NCBI RefSeq assembly: GCF_003086295.3
Contig: NC_092051.1
Location: 80,484,445 to 80,548,444 of the forward strand
Direction of reading: 5' to 3'
Length of the DNA stretch: 64,000 nt
From: Arachis hypogaea
Lineage: Eukaryota; Streptophyta; Magnoliopsida; Fabales; Fabaceae
In this document: in pieces, positions 11,616-21,435 of the stretch
How the letters are laid out: every line of letters starts with the position of its first letter
Position numbering within the stretch: the stretch's first letter is position 1
The notes under the pieces: model-generated
Seen by the model: only the letters and a program-made list of their open reading frames with translations
Database searches by the model: none
Told to the model about the DNA's origin: nothing
Made by a program: the position numbers and the translations under genes

Positions 11616-12749
11616 GTGGACCTGTTCCTTAATCTCCTTCTTATTTTCCTGTTTTTCGTTTACTATGCCTTATGTTTTATTTATGTTTGTGTCTTTATTA
11701 TATGATCATTAGTGTCTAAGTGTCTATGTCTTAAGGCTATGAATGTCCTATGAATTCATCACCTCTCTTAAATGAAAAATGTTTTAATTACAAAAGAACA
11801 ATAAGTACATGGTTTCGAATTCATCCTTGAAACTAGTTTAATTATTTTGATGTGGTGACAATACTTTTTGTTTTCTGAATGAATGTTTGAACAGTGCATA
11901 TGTCTTTTGAATTTGTTGTTCATGAATGTTAAAATTGTTGGCTCTTAAAAGAATGATGAAAAAGGAAAAATGTTATTTGATAATCTGAAAAATCATAAAA
12001 TTGATTCTTGAAGCAAGAAAAAGCAGTGAATAGAGAAAATCTTGCGAAAAAAAAAGAAAGAAAAGAAAATTGGCGAAAAAAATATATATAAAAGAAAGAA
12101 AAAGAAAAAAAGCAAGCAGAAAAAGCCAAGAGCTTTTTAAACCAAAAGGCAAGAGCAAAAAGCCAGTAACCCTTTAAACTAAAAGGCAAGGGTAATAGAA
12201 AGGATCCAAGGCTTTGAGCATCAGTGGATAGGAGGGCCCAAAGGAATAAAATCCTGGCCTAAGCGGCTAAACCAAGCTGTCCCTAACCATGTGCTTGTGG
12301 CGTGAAGGTGTCAAGCCAAAAGCTTGAAACTGAGCGGTTAAAGTCAAGGTCCAAAGAAAAAAAAGAGTTTGCTTAAGAACCCTGGACACCTCTAACTGGG
12401 GACTCTAGCAAAGCTGAGTCACAATCTGAAAAGGTTCACCCAGTTATGTGTCTGTGGCATTTATGTATCCGGTGGTAATACTGGAAAACAGACTTAGGGC
12501 CACAGCCAAGACTCATAAAGTAGCTGTGTTCAAGAATCAACATACTGAACTAGGAGAATCAATAACACTATCTAAAATCTAAGTTCCTATTGATGCCAAT
12601 CATTCTGAACTTCATTGGATAAAGTGAGACGCCAAAACTATTCAAGATGCAAAAAGCTACTAGTCCCGCTCATCTGATTGGAGCTAAGTTTCATTGATAT
12701 TTTGGAATTTATAGTATATTCTCTTCTTTTTATCTTATTTGATTTTCAG
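11616..12749 (+). other. 3' untranslated region of B
   Basis: No credible gene is seen. It includes an A-rich stretch (about 12000-12130) and conserved non-coding blocks such as GCATCAGTGGATAGGAGGG and TCCGGTGGTAATACTGGAAA. These recur in H (50330-50600) and, reversed, in J (57600-57870). Confidence 0.7.
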
Positions 12750-12786
12750 TTGCTTGGGGACAAGCAATAATTTAAGTTTGGTGTTG
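12750..12786 (+). promoter_or_regulatory. Terminal hairpin-polypurine module of B
   Basis: TTGCTTG-GGGA-CAAGCAA (12750-12767) is followed by AAGTTTGGTGTTG (12774-12786), which abuts the 3' LTR. The tract is in the position of the plus-strand primer (PPT), although it is not purely purine. Confidence 0.78.
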
Positions 12787-14443
12787 TGATGAGCGGATAA
12801 TTTATATGCTTTTTAGCATTATTTTTACATAGTTTTTAGTATGATTTAATTAGTTTTTAGTATATTTTTATTAGTTTTTAAATAAAAATCACATTTCTGG
12901 ACTTTACTATGAGTTTGTGTGTTTTTCTGTGATTTCAGGTATTTTCTGGCTGAAATTGAGGGACTTGAGCAAAAATCAGATTCAGAGGCTGAAGAAGGAC
13001 TGCAGATGCTGCTGTATTCTGACCTCCCTGCACTCAAAGTAGATTTTCTGGAGTTACAGGTGTCCAAATGGTGCGCTCTCAATTGCGTTGGAAAATAGAC
13101 ATCCAAGGCTTTCCAGCAATATATAATAGTCCATACTTTGCTCGATTTTAGATGACGCAAACTGGCGTTCAATGCCAGCTCTCTGCCCTATTCTGGAGTT
13201 AAATGCCAGAAATAGGTTGCAAAGCAGAGTTAAACGCCAGAAACAGGTTACAAACTGGTGTTTAACTCCAAGGAAGACCTCTACACATGAAAGCTTCAAT
13301 GCTCAGTCCAAACACACACTAAGTGGGCCCGAAAGTGGATTTCTGCATCATTTACTCATTTTTGTAAACCCTAGTAACTAGTTTAGTATAAATATGACTT
13401 TTTACTACTTTATTTACATCTCTGGACGTTTAGTTCTTAGATCATGGAGGCTGGACATTCGGCCATGCCTGGACCTTATCACTTATGTATTTTCAACGGT
13501 AGAGTTTCTACACACCATAGATTAAGGTGTGGAGCTCTATTGTTCTTCATGAATTAATGCAAAGTACTATTGTTTTTCTATTCAATTCAAGCCTATTTCT
13601 TCTCTAAGATATTCATTCGCACACAAGAACATGATGAATATGATGATTATGTGACGCTCATCACCATTCTCACTTATGAATGCGTGCCTAACAAACACTT
13701 CCGTTCTACATGAAAGCAAGCTTGAATGCATATTTCTTAGCCTCCTGATCGTGAGATCAGAGTCTTCGTGGTATAGGCTAGAATTATTGGCGGCCATTCT
13801 TGAGATCTGGAAAGTCTAGATCTTGTCTACGGTATTTCAAGTAGGATCTGGGAAGGGATGGCTGTGACGAGCTTCAAACTCGCGAGTGCTAGGTGTAGTG
13901 ACAGACGCAAAAGGATTACTGAATCCTATTCCAGCAGGATCGAAAATCGACAGATGATTAGCCGTGCAGTGACAGTGCATTTTGGACCATTTTCACTGAG
14001 AGGACGGGAAGTAGCCATTGACAACGGTGATGGCCAACATACAGCTTGCCATGGAAAGGAGTATGAAGGATTGGATGAAGACAGTAGGAAAGCAGAGGTT
14101 CAGAAAGAACAAAAGCATCTCTATACGCTTATCTGAAATTCTCACCAATGAATTACATAAGTATCTCTATTCTGTTTTATATTTTAAATTATATTTTAAT
14201 TATTAAATATCCATAACCATATGAATCTGCTTGACTGAGATTTGCAAGATGACCATAGCTTGCTTCAAGCCGACAATCTCCGTGGGATCGACCCTTTCTC
14301 ACGTAAGGATTATTACTTGGACGACCCAGTGCACTTGCTGGTTAGTTGTGCGAAGTTGTGACAAAGAACTAAGATTATTGAACGTGCGTATTAATTTTTC
14401 AGTTCCGTTACCAAGGAAGGAACGATCACGATTTCGTGCACCA
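12787..14443 (+). repeat. 3' LTR of B
   Basis: It is 1657 bp, TGATGAGCGG to GTGCACCA. It carries the same array, TATA box and decayed primer-site-like stretch as the 5' LTR. It differs from the 5' LTR by scattered substitutions. Confidence 0.9.
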
Positions 14444-14448
14444 TTCCA

Positions 14449-15041
14449 TATCTGCTTTAATGGGGGATATACCTGAAAAATGTAGTGACCCAGGACTATG
14501 CATAGTTAACTTAACCATTGGGGGTGTAATATTTTCTGACTGCATGTGTAATTTAGGCGCGTGTGTTAGTATAATGCCTTTGTCCATATATGATGCTTTG
14601 AGGCTCCCTCCTTTAAAAAGGTCGGCAGCTCATTTTGTGTTAGCAGATAAGAGTATTATTACAGTGGTTGGAATTACTGAGGACGTGCTGGTGGGCATTA
14701 AGGGGCTCACATTTCCCATTGACTTTTATATCCTGGAGATGCCCCAAAATGACTCAGGAAAGCCGTCATCAAAGTTCAAGCTGGATGCCTTTTCAGGAAC
14801 CTATTCTTTTGAAATAGACGGCCGAGCAGTAAGCTTCAATCTGAATGAAGCCATGAAGCACCGTCCGGAAGATCATTCTGTCTTCCAATGCGATAGCATT
14901 GATGAGACTGTAGCTGCAGTTCATCAGGAAGAGATAGAAGAGATGCACATGGAGCAAGGTCCAAGTGTGGGGAAACCCACTGAACACAATGAGGACACCT
15001 TGCCATTTTTACTAGCTCCAGAAGACCCAGTGCCCAGTTAG
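14449..15041 (+). pseudogene. Protease region of element A polyprotein
   Basis: This is the continuation of the frame cut at 3659, beginning SALMGDIPEKCSDPGL. The retropepsin-like active-site segment reads CNLGACVSIMPLS, so the catalytic Asp (usually CDLGA) is replaced by Asn, consistent with one G-to-A change. A TAG at 15039 (Gln expected) separates it from RT. The segment between protease and RT is acidic and low in conservation. Confidence 0.85.
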
Positions 15042-16547
15042 GAGCAGAAATTGGAATTAAAGCCTCTACCACCCCACCTCAAGTATGCTTACCTTGAGGA
15101 TGATCAGAAGCTCCCAGTAATCATTGCAAGGGAACTCACTTCCCAACAAGAGGAGCAGTTACTTAGTGTGCTGAGGAGACACAAGAAGGCAATTGGGTGG
15201 AGCTTGGCAGACATAGTAGGCATCAACCCTCAAGTTTGTAAGCACAGAATATTTTTAGAAGAGGGAGCAAGGCCTGTTTGTCAACGCCAGAGAAGACTGA
15301 ATCCCACTATCTTAGAGGTTGTCAAAAAGGAAGTGACCAGACTACTTGAGGCAGATATCATCTACCCCATCTCAGACAGTGAATGGGTAAGCCCAGTACA
15401 AGTGGTGCCCAAGAAGTCTGGATTCACTACAGTGAAGAATGAGCATGGAGAGCTCATAGCAACCAGAGTACAGAATGCCTGGAGGGTTTGCATTGATTAC
15501 AGGCGCCTCAACCAGGCCACTCGTAAGGATCACTATTCCCTGCCATTCATTGATCAAATGCTGGATCGCCTGTCAGGTAAATCACATTATTGCTTTTTAG
15601 ATGGTTACACAAGCTATTTCCAGATTCATATAGCTCTTGAAGATCAAGAAAAGACTACTTTTACATGTCCTTTTGGGACTTATGCTTATAAGAGAATGCC
15701 CTTTGGCTTGTGCAATGCACCAGCTACTTTCCAAAGGTGTATGATGAGTCTTTTTTCTGATCTTATTGAGAACTGTATGGAGGTTTTTATGGATAATTTT
15801 AGCGTATATGGTGATTTCTTTAATCTTTGCTTGGATAGTCTATCTAGAGTGTTAGACAGGTGTGTTAGTTCAAACCTTGTTTTAAATTTTGAAAAGTGCC
15901 ATTTTATGGTCAAACAAGGTATTGTACTAGGACATGTTGTCTCTAACACTGGTATTTCTGTAGATCCGGCAAAGGTAAATGTCATCTCTAGTCTGCCTTA
16001 CCCCTCCTCCGTGAGGGAAGTTCGTTCGTTCCTTGGCCATGCAGGTTTCTACCGGCGGTTCATCAAGGACTTCAGTAAGGTAGCACTGCCCTTATCCAGA
16101 CTTCTGCAGAAAGATATTGAGTTCGAGTTCAGTGAGGATTGTATAGTGGCGTTCGACAAGCTGAAGACCGCCTTAACTCAAGCTCCAATTATGGGAGGAC
16201 CAGACTGGAGCCAGCCCTTTGAGATTATGTGTGATGCTTCCAACCATGCTGTGGGAGCAGCGCTAGCCCACCATGTAGGTAAGGATCCTTTTGTAATTGC
16301 TTATCCTTCCAAGATATTAGATGCTACTCAGTCTAATTATACTACTACTGAGAAAGAGCTTTTGGAAATTATTTTTGCTCTGGATAAATTCCGAGCCTAT
16401 TTACTTGGTACTAAGGTGGTAGTGTACTCAGACCATGTAGCTCTAAAGTATTTATTAGCAAAAAAAGAGTCCAAACCAAGGCTAATACGATGGATATTGC
16501 TGCTACAAGAATTTGATTTAGAAATTAAGGATAGGAGTGGTTCTTAG
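15042..16547 (+). pseudogene. Reverse transcriptase and RNase H of element A
   Basis: The segment of about 500 residues carries classic Ty3/Gypsy RT motifs: [43 protein letters not shown] (first catalytic Asp near codon 184 of the frame from 15051), [16 protein letters not shown] and FMDNFSVYG. The last should contain an Asp-Asp pair; the second is Asn (GAT to AAT at 15795), which should abolish polymerase activity. RNase H follows, with [28 protein letters not shown] and [12 protein letters not shown]. The frame ends at TAG 16545, where relatives have Gln (SGSQN). It would copy element RNA into DNA if intact. Confidence 0.93.
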
Positions 16548-17961
16548 AATTTATTAGCAGACCACTTGAGTCGCCTTGAGCACATTAAGGATGACTCCAC
16601 TCCTATCAATGATGCTTTTCCTTTTGACAGCTTGCATGCAATATCTGAAGTAGTTCCTTGGTATGCACCTGTAGCCAATTATCTAGTTAGCCATACTTTC
16701 CCTCCAAATTTTACTAAGCACGAGAGGGACAAGCTGAAAAGCGAGTCCAAATATTATATATGGGATGACCCCTATCTGTGGAGGTATGGTGCTGACCAGA
16801 TAATTAGAAGATGTGTGCCTCAATCAGAATTCCAGTCCATTTTAGAGGCCTGCCACTCATCTGAGAGTGGTGGACATTTTGGTCCTCAAAGGACAACTAA
16901 AAAAATCCTAGACTGTGGATTCTGGTAGCCCACTCTTTTTAAAGATGCTACTGCTTTTTGTAAATCTTGTTCCCATGCCAAAGGTTTGGTAACATATCCA
17001 AGAAGGATGAGATGCCCCAACAAATTATGTTGTTCTGTGAGATTTTTGATGTTTAGGGAATTGACTTCATGGGACCGTTTCCAAACTCAAGCGGTTTTAC
17101 ATACATATTATTAGCTATGGATTGTGTTTCTAAATGGGTGGAAGCAATTCCTACCCGTGCCGATGATGCTAACACTGTTGTCTCTTTTGTTAGAAACCAT
17201 ATTATCTGTCGCTTTGGATCACCATGAGCAATCGTGAGCGATCAAGGTACCCATTTCTGTAACAGGAGACTGAGCACCCTATTGAAGAAGCATGGCGTTA
17301 TTCACAAAGTAGCCACAGCATACCACCCGCAGGCTAATGGACAAGCGGAAGTATCAAATAGAGAAATAAAGCGTATCCTGGAGAAAATAGTCAAGCCTCA
17401 TAGGAAGGACTGGAGCGCCAGGCTACAAGACGCGCTTTGGGCATATCGGACTGCATACAAGACACCTATAGGAATGAGTCCCTTCCGCTTGGTTTATGGA
17501 AAAGCTTGTCACCTCTCAGTAGAGATAGAACACAAAGCATTCTGGACGGTGAGAGAGATCAACATGGACTATGAGAAAGTCAGAGCTGAACGGAAGTTGC
17601 AACTGCAAGAATTAGAGAACCTTCGCCTAGAAGCTTTGAAAACTCCAGGCTGTATAAAGAGAAGGTGAAAGCTGTGCATGATAAAAACATCAAGAGAAGA
17701 GAGTTTCAACCTGGAGACTTAGTCCTCCTTTACAACTCCAGATTGTGGCTCATGCCAGGTAAGCTGAGATCCAGATGGGATGGTCCCTATCGAGTAGAGA
17801 GGGCGGAGCCATACGGAGTCTTTCACTTGAGCCATCCTTCAAGTTCCGAACTTATAAAGGTAAATGGACATTGCTTGAAGTTATTTCATGGTGAAAAGAT
17901 GGCGAAAAACAAGGAGCTAGAGATCTTCCTCTTGGAAGATCCACCCACAGTAGAAGACTGA
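16548..17961 (+). pseudogene. Integrase of element A
   Basis: The region begins with NLLADHLSRLE and an HHCC-type zinc-binding part (HSSESGGHFG ... CKSC). The catalytic core has D in GIDFMGP (17063), D in VSDQGTHF (17240) and E in QAEVSNRE (17348); the last two are separated by 35 residues. The C-terminal GPY/F-like part reads GKLRSRWDGPYRV; no chromodomain is seen. Breaks: TAG 16926, a frameshift between 16929 and 16990, TAG 17054, TGA 17225, and a 1-bp loss near 17640 that moves the last 98 codons to another frame. Integrase would insert the cDNA. Confidence 0.93.
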
Positions 17962-18004
17962 GCTAGTGGAGCGTCCAACTTAAGGACGTTAAAGCAAAGT
18001 GCTG

Positions 18005-18022
18005 GGTGGGAGACAACCCACC
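18005..18022 (+). other. Conserved hairpin downstream of pol in A
   Basis: GGTGGG-AGACAA-CCCACC is a perfect 6-bp stem 44 bp after the pol stop. It is preceded by CAACTTAAGGACGTTAAAGC. The same block follows ORF1 in E (30589) and D (25427, minus). Confidence 0.72.
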
Positions 18023-18296
18023 ATGGTATGATCGTTCCTCCCCCTCTCCTTAATTTCCTTTTTCAATAACTCTTCTCAGTACCAGTGCCTATAGTTTGCA
18101 TCTGCATTTGCATATTGCATAAAAAAAAAGAGGGGCACGACAGGTTAATCTTTCCTGGGTAGTCGAGTTCTACTCTAATTTCCACCTGCCAACCCTGCAG
18201 TCTGTCTATGTCCGCAGAAGCAAGTCCCCATTATAGAAGAGGCCATTCAATGAGCTCTAGATCTTCCCCCTGCTCCAGAAGGACTGGACGCATTTC

Positions 18297-18890
18297 AAGA
18301 GGCCGCACTCAAGCGCTAGACGTACAAATTTGACTGGGACGCTGTTCTCAGAGTTATTGCACAACCTGGCAGCAGATGGATTTTTGGATACCATCGTTCC
18401 CGCCCTAAGGGAATATTGGCTTTAGCACTTACCTTGGATTTTTGAATACCATCGTTCGCGCACTCATGAGTCCTCCTTCACTGCAGACATGGCCATTCTA
18501 CTATGGTGCATCCTCACAGACCAGCCTCTGACTCTACCAAGACACATCCGAAATGCTATGGGACACGTACAGATTGCGGGCAACTTACCTTTCCCCGCCT
18601 TGGTTTCAGATCTCGTCTCAGCAGCTGGAGTCTCCTACAGAGCTGGGGACACCAAAGCTATGCTTCCACGGGATGATCAGTACGTCCCAAACGGAAAATA
18701 TCTCAGGCCACCACCACCGTTCTGCAGACATTCCTCCTTCAACACCACAAGCACCTTCAACAAGTCAGCTGCTGCATCAAATACTGGAGAGGTTGGACCG
18801 GTAAGACCAGAAAGCGAAGCTACGAGAGCGCCGCAACCAGCGCCGATTCGATTACCTCAAGGAGCTACTCACAGGCAACCACAGACCTGA
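18297..18890 (+). pseudogene. ORF2 remnant of element A (putative plant transposon protein family)
   Basis: The readable pieces are YKFDWDAVLRVIAQPGSRW followed, after frame breaks, by MAILLWCILTDQPLTLPRHI and FPALVSDLVSAAGVSY. They align by eye with FDWDAVKARIALDPTIPW and ITLLWYVMEGKDLYLPRFI in the ORF2 of element E. The N-terminal third is missing. The C-terminus is Pro/Ala-rich. Function of the family is unknown; I believe it corresponds to Pfam PF20167, not checked. Confidence 0.7.
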
Positions 18891-18997
18891 CAAAGACCCT
18901 GGCACTCCAGACTCCACTTTCTTTACCAGCACAGGGAGCCATGACGGTCCCGACTGTGGAGATACTGCTACCAGCCCCCCTTTGTTCCTGACAGATG

Positions 18998-19035
18998 GCA
19001 CTGAGGACGGTGCAAAGCCTTAAGTGTGGGGAGGT
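18998..19035 (+). promoter_or_regulatory. Internal hairpin-polypurine module of A
   Basis: GCACTG-AGGA-CGGTGC (one G-T wobble) is followed by AAGTGTGGGGAGGT at 19022-19035. The 14-mer is identical to the polypurine tract abutting the 3' LTR (20380-20393), 1.36 kb downstream. Confidence 0.78.
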
Positions 19036-20356
19036 CGGTCAGTACCTGACTTTCGGAGGTAATTTCTCTTCCTTAACACCAATAAAATAGGATATTTAGT
19101 TAGTTTTTCTTTTGTAAAATAGGATAGATTGCATAGTAATAGGTTAATTGCATGCATGTTCTACTTGATTGAAAAAAAATAATAAGTTTCTCCTAAGACC
19201 CTAATTTTGAAAAATTTCACTAATTTAAATCAAAATTTTTATGTTAAATTTGTTTGAAGTTTTATTTGGAACATAGTTTAAAAAGCTAAGAATACACAAC
19301 CCGTGAGATTTTGAGCCTAAGTACATGGTTACATTATTTAACCATAAATATTTTTTCTTGTGTGTTTACTTCTCTATGATTGTAATTTAAAATTTGTTTT
19401 ATCCTATATGTCCAATGTTAATGTGTTATATGCATGCATATGATTGAGGCCATTATTTGTTTAGCTCACTTATCCCAAATAAGCCTACCCTTTTAATTAC
19501 CTTTGTTAGCCACTTTGAGCCGTTTTAACCCCATTTTACTAGCCTTGAGCAGAAAAATAATTAAATACCCCTATTGAATCTTTGGTTAGCTTAAGATAGA
19601 AATTGTGTGTTAATTGAGTTTGGAAAGATTGTGGGAACAAAGGTTAATAAGGGAATGTGTCATGATAATATAATGGGAATTTGGGTACCTACTCATGTGA
19701 AACTATAAAAATTAAAAATCCATGTGCATTGATAAGCTATGTTTATTTTCATGTTCAAAAAAAAAATCAATGCATATGTGATACAAGTAAGAGAAAAAGT
19801 TAATACACGAGTATGGAATGTGAAAAGGAAATTCTGGGTAGCTAGGTATGAAATTTGAAATTATATAGAATACACATATATGATTAGATGAAAGCTTGGG
19901 TTAATTAAAGATTCAATTTATAAGCTCACTTAGCCATATATACCTTCATCCTTACCTTAGCCCCATTACAACCCTGAAAAGACCTCCTGATGTTTGCATT
20001 GGTACATTAAATGTTGTTGATTGGTTAGGAGAAGAACAAAAATTAGAAAGCATGATTAGAGAAGGATAGAGTGATTACCCTATACACTAGAGAGATTAAA
20101 GTACACACACATCATCAGTGAGGGTTCAATGCTTGATTCTATGTCCCCTGCTTTCACGAGCTGTCTTCTTACAAATTTACTTGCTTTTACTGTATGATTT
20201 GAATTAGTGGAATTTGTTCTATGCTCTGTCTTAGAGAACTTATTTATTTTTAATCAGATAGACAAAATCATATAGTTGCATTCATATATATAGGTTGCAT
20301 TGCATTGCATGAGTCTTACATGTCCCTATTCATTCATATTTATCTCCTTCAACTAA
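19036..20356 (+). other. 3' untranslated region of A between the two polypurine tracts
   Basis: AT-rich sequence with no credible ORF. It shares short blocks (GATTGAGGCCATTATTTG, TTAGCTCACTTATCCCAAA) with the same region of E (34725-34760) and reversed in D (23855-23890). Confidence 0.7.
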
Positions 20357-20393
20357 AGCATGAGGACATGCTAATGTTTAAGTGTGGGGAGGT
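20357..20393 (+). promoter_or_regulatory. Terminal hairpin-polypurine module of A
   Basis: AGCATG-AGGA-CATGCT (20357-20372) is followed by AAGTGTGGGGAGGT (20380-20393), directly against TGATAAACC of the 3' LTR. This is the expected plus-strand primer. Confidence 0.85.
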
Positions 20394-21435
20394 TGATAAA
20401 CCACTATTTTATGATTTATATTGTGTTTAATTGTGTGGTTTTATCAAGTCTTCACCCACTTATTCATATGATTTGAATGTATTTACAAATCCTTCCTAAA
20501 AATGTTCTATGATTGAAAACTTGCTTCCTAAAGATCTTTTAATTGTATATTTTTTTATTTTATCCTCCTTTATACCATTCGATGCCGTGATATGTGTGTT
20601 AAGTGTTTCAGGTTTCATAGGGCAGGAATGGCTTAGAGAATGAAGAGGAAGCTTGCAAAGATGGAAGGAACACAAGAAGTTGAAGAGATGACCAGCGAGA
20701 AGTGACGCGTGCGCATGGCTCACACGACCGCGTGAATTGGAGAAAATCTCAGTGACGCGCTCGCGTGCCTGATGCGACCGCGTGGATTGGAAGCTGCACA
20801 AGTGACGCGAATGCGTGGACAACGCGCACACGTGGCACGGAAAAATGCTGGATGACGCGAACGCGTAAACGACGCGGTCGCGTGGCGTGCGCGATCTGCA
20901 GAATTTACAGAAGTCGCTGGCGTGAGATCTGGGCCACGTTCTAACCCAGTTTTCGGCCCAGAAATGCAGATTAGAGCCAGGGAACATGCAGAGACAAAGG
21001 ACGACATTCATTCCGCATAATTTTTAGTTTTTTTTCTGATTTTCACTCTTCCCCTAGGTTTTTTTCTATATACTCATAATTGAGGATTTGAAGATTTTGG
21101 CTTCGGTTATTGAGAAGGGTCTACCTCCGGACTTGGTCATTCTAGTTTGTTTACTTACTTTTTACTTACTCTTTCATATCCTTAATCTGTCCAGAGTTAA
21201 CATTGGATTACTTTTAGAGTTCATTAATGCAAGACTATTTTTATTTTAATTGATCTCTATGATTATCGTTTATCATGTCTCTTTTTATTTCCCCTTTTTA
21301 TTTTGTAAAGTCTACATTTATGATAATGGAGTAGTTTCCCAACTTGATTGGGAGTTGATTAAAAGGAGAACCTTGAGTTGGAATACTCAAGAGTTCAATT
21401 ATAATTGGTTCGTTGTTGGTTAGCTTGTTAGTCAC
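20394..21435 (+). repeat. 3' LTR of A, first piece
   Basis: It matches LTR A from its start to GTTAGTCAC. The LTR is then split by D; it resumes at 27034-27300, is split by E, and finishes at 39258-39433. It carries an expanded ACGCG palindrome array at about 20704-20890. Confidence 0.9.

Larger units (their letters stand above)
3660..14443 (+). mobile_element. Element B: non-autonomous Gypsy element with gag-pro but no pol
   Basis: Element B is flanked by TTCCA duplications. Its LTRs begin TGATGAGCGG and end TTTCGTGCACCA. Total length is 10784 bp including solo LTR C. It has a primer site, a long AT-rich leader, a broken gag-protease ORF, a palindrome array, a deleted ORF2 and a terminal hairpin plus AAGTTTGGTGTTG tract. 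There is no trace of RT, RNase H or integrase. It is the same family as H and J. Confidence 0.9.

Noticed and set aside
18121..18300. Possible env-like gene after pol of A
   Set aside because: No signal peptide or membrane segments are seen; the readable pieces match the ORF2 family of E instead.
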